Shown: positions 31,420-31,549 of the stretch, in pieces
Position numbering within the stretch: position 1 is the stretch's first letter
How the letters are laid out: every line of letters starts with the position of its first letter
DNA from: Paulinella micropora
Lineage: Eukaryota; Cercozoa; Imbricatea; Euglyphida
DNA: 31,549 nt
Assembly (NCBI GenBank): GCA_009731375.1
Contig: BJOX01000037.1
Coordinates: forward strand, 864,538 to 896,086
Direction: 5' to 3'
Notes under the pieces: model-generated
The model's input: only the letters and a program-made list of their open reading frames with translations
The model's database searches: none
What the model was told of the DNA's origin: nothing
Made by a program: the position numbers and the translations under genes

Positions 31420-31549
31420 GAGATATCGACTAATGTCAGAAAAAAGGAGCTTCTGATTTCGTCAACCAAGGAAGTCTGTGGGTAAAGTATTAACCCGATG
31501 CCCAGCTAAGCCGTGATGTTTGCACGGAAGGGACTGATACAGGCGATAC
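31419..31549 (-). repeat. 546-bp repeat, copy at window edge
   Basis: Left edge as in the others; runs out of the window at GATACAGGCGATAC. Confidence 0.85.

Overview
The window looks like eukaryotic nuclear DNA. It is dominated by microsatellites, minisatellites and interspersed repeats, with six runs of N. I see no bacterial gene organisation, rRNA or CRISPR. Almost every long open frame is a microsatellite read through in a stop-free frame and is not a gene.

The main result is a split gene on the minus strand that conventional ORF finding misses. It spans at least 29699 down to 3418. Its exons are the short non-repetitive islands between the microsatellites. I could place 19 exons of 34 to 122 coding bases, each with an AG acceptor and a GT donor. 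All 17 adjacent junctions that can be tested keep the reading frame, although I used frame when choosing some of the splice sites. The protein repeats a short beta-rich motif, roughly [hydrophobic strand]-x-x-G-x-[I/V]-[G/A]-x-x-x-x-N-x-P-x-x-L-x-P-G-x-H-x-x-x-x-P-x-F. It ends in a segment that looks like the SPFH/Band 7 domain (stomatin/prohibitin/flotillin superfamily). The start lies upstream of the window (above 29699) and the end lies in or beyond 1-3417.

Layout by region. 1-3417: degraded copies of the last recognised exon, a 59-bp minisatellite, a gap, and a retroposon with an (ATT)n tail. 3418-4686: the SPFH exons. 4700-5320: palindromic repeats and a GGCAG minisatellite. 5340-8360: one exon whose two halves have been amplified separately. 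8530-9780: CAAGC-type and 9-bp arrays. 9996-15270: exons among GATA, CTA and AAC tracts. 15525-18360: AAT tracts carrying minus-strand retroposons, one a tRNA-derived SINE. 18400-25420: GATA/TATC tracts, two exons with amplified fragments, and a dispersed 546-bp repeat. 25600-27640: CTA/ATT/CAT/CA/GA tracts. 27654-31080: the first exons, including one whose 5' half is reiterated about a dozen times. 31081-31549: dispersed repeats.

The unusual biology is that pieces of exons touching a splice site have been copied again and again together with the neighbouring microsatellite, for at least nine exons. One exon (9996-10260) holds an in-frame 168-bp microsatellite insertion whose duplicated ends both carry AG|GT, so it could be removed exactly as a newborn intron.

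The organism cannot be named from sequence alone. Modular SPFH-like proteins of this type are, to my recollection, commoner in protists (alveolates, stramenopiles, amoebae) than in animals, so a repeat-rich alga or alveolate would fit. A repeat-rich invertebrate is not excluded.
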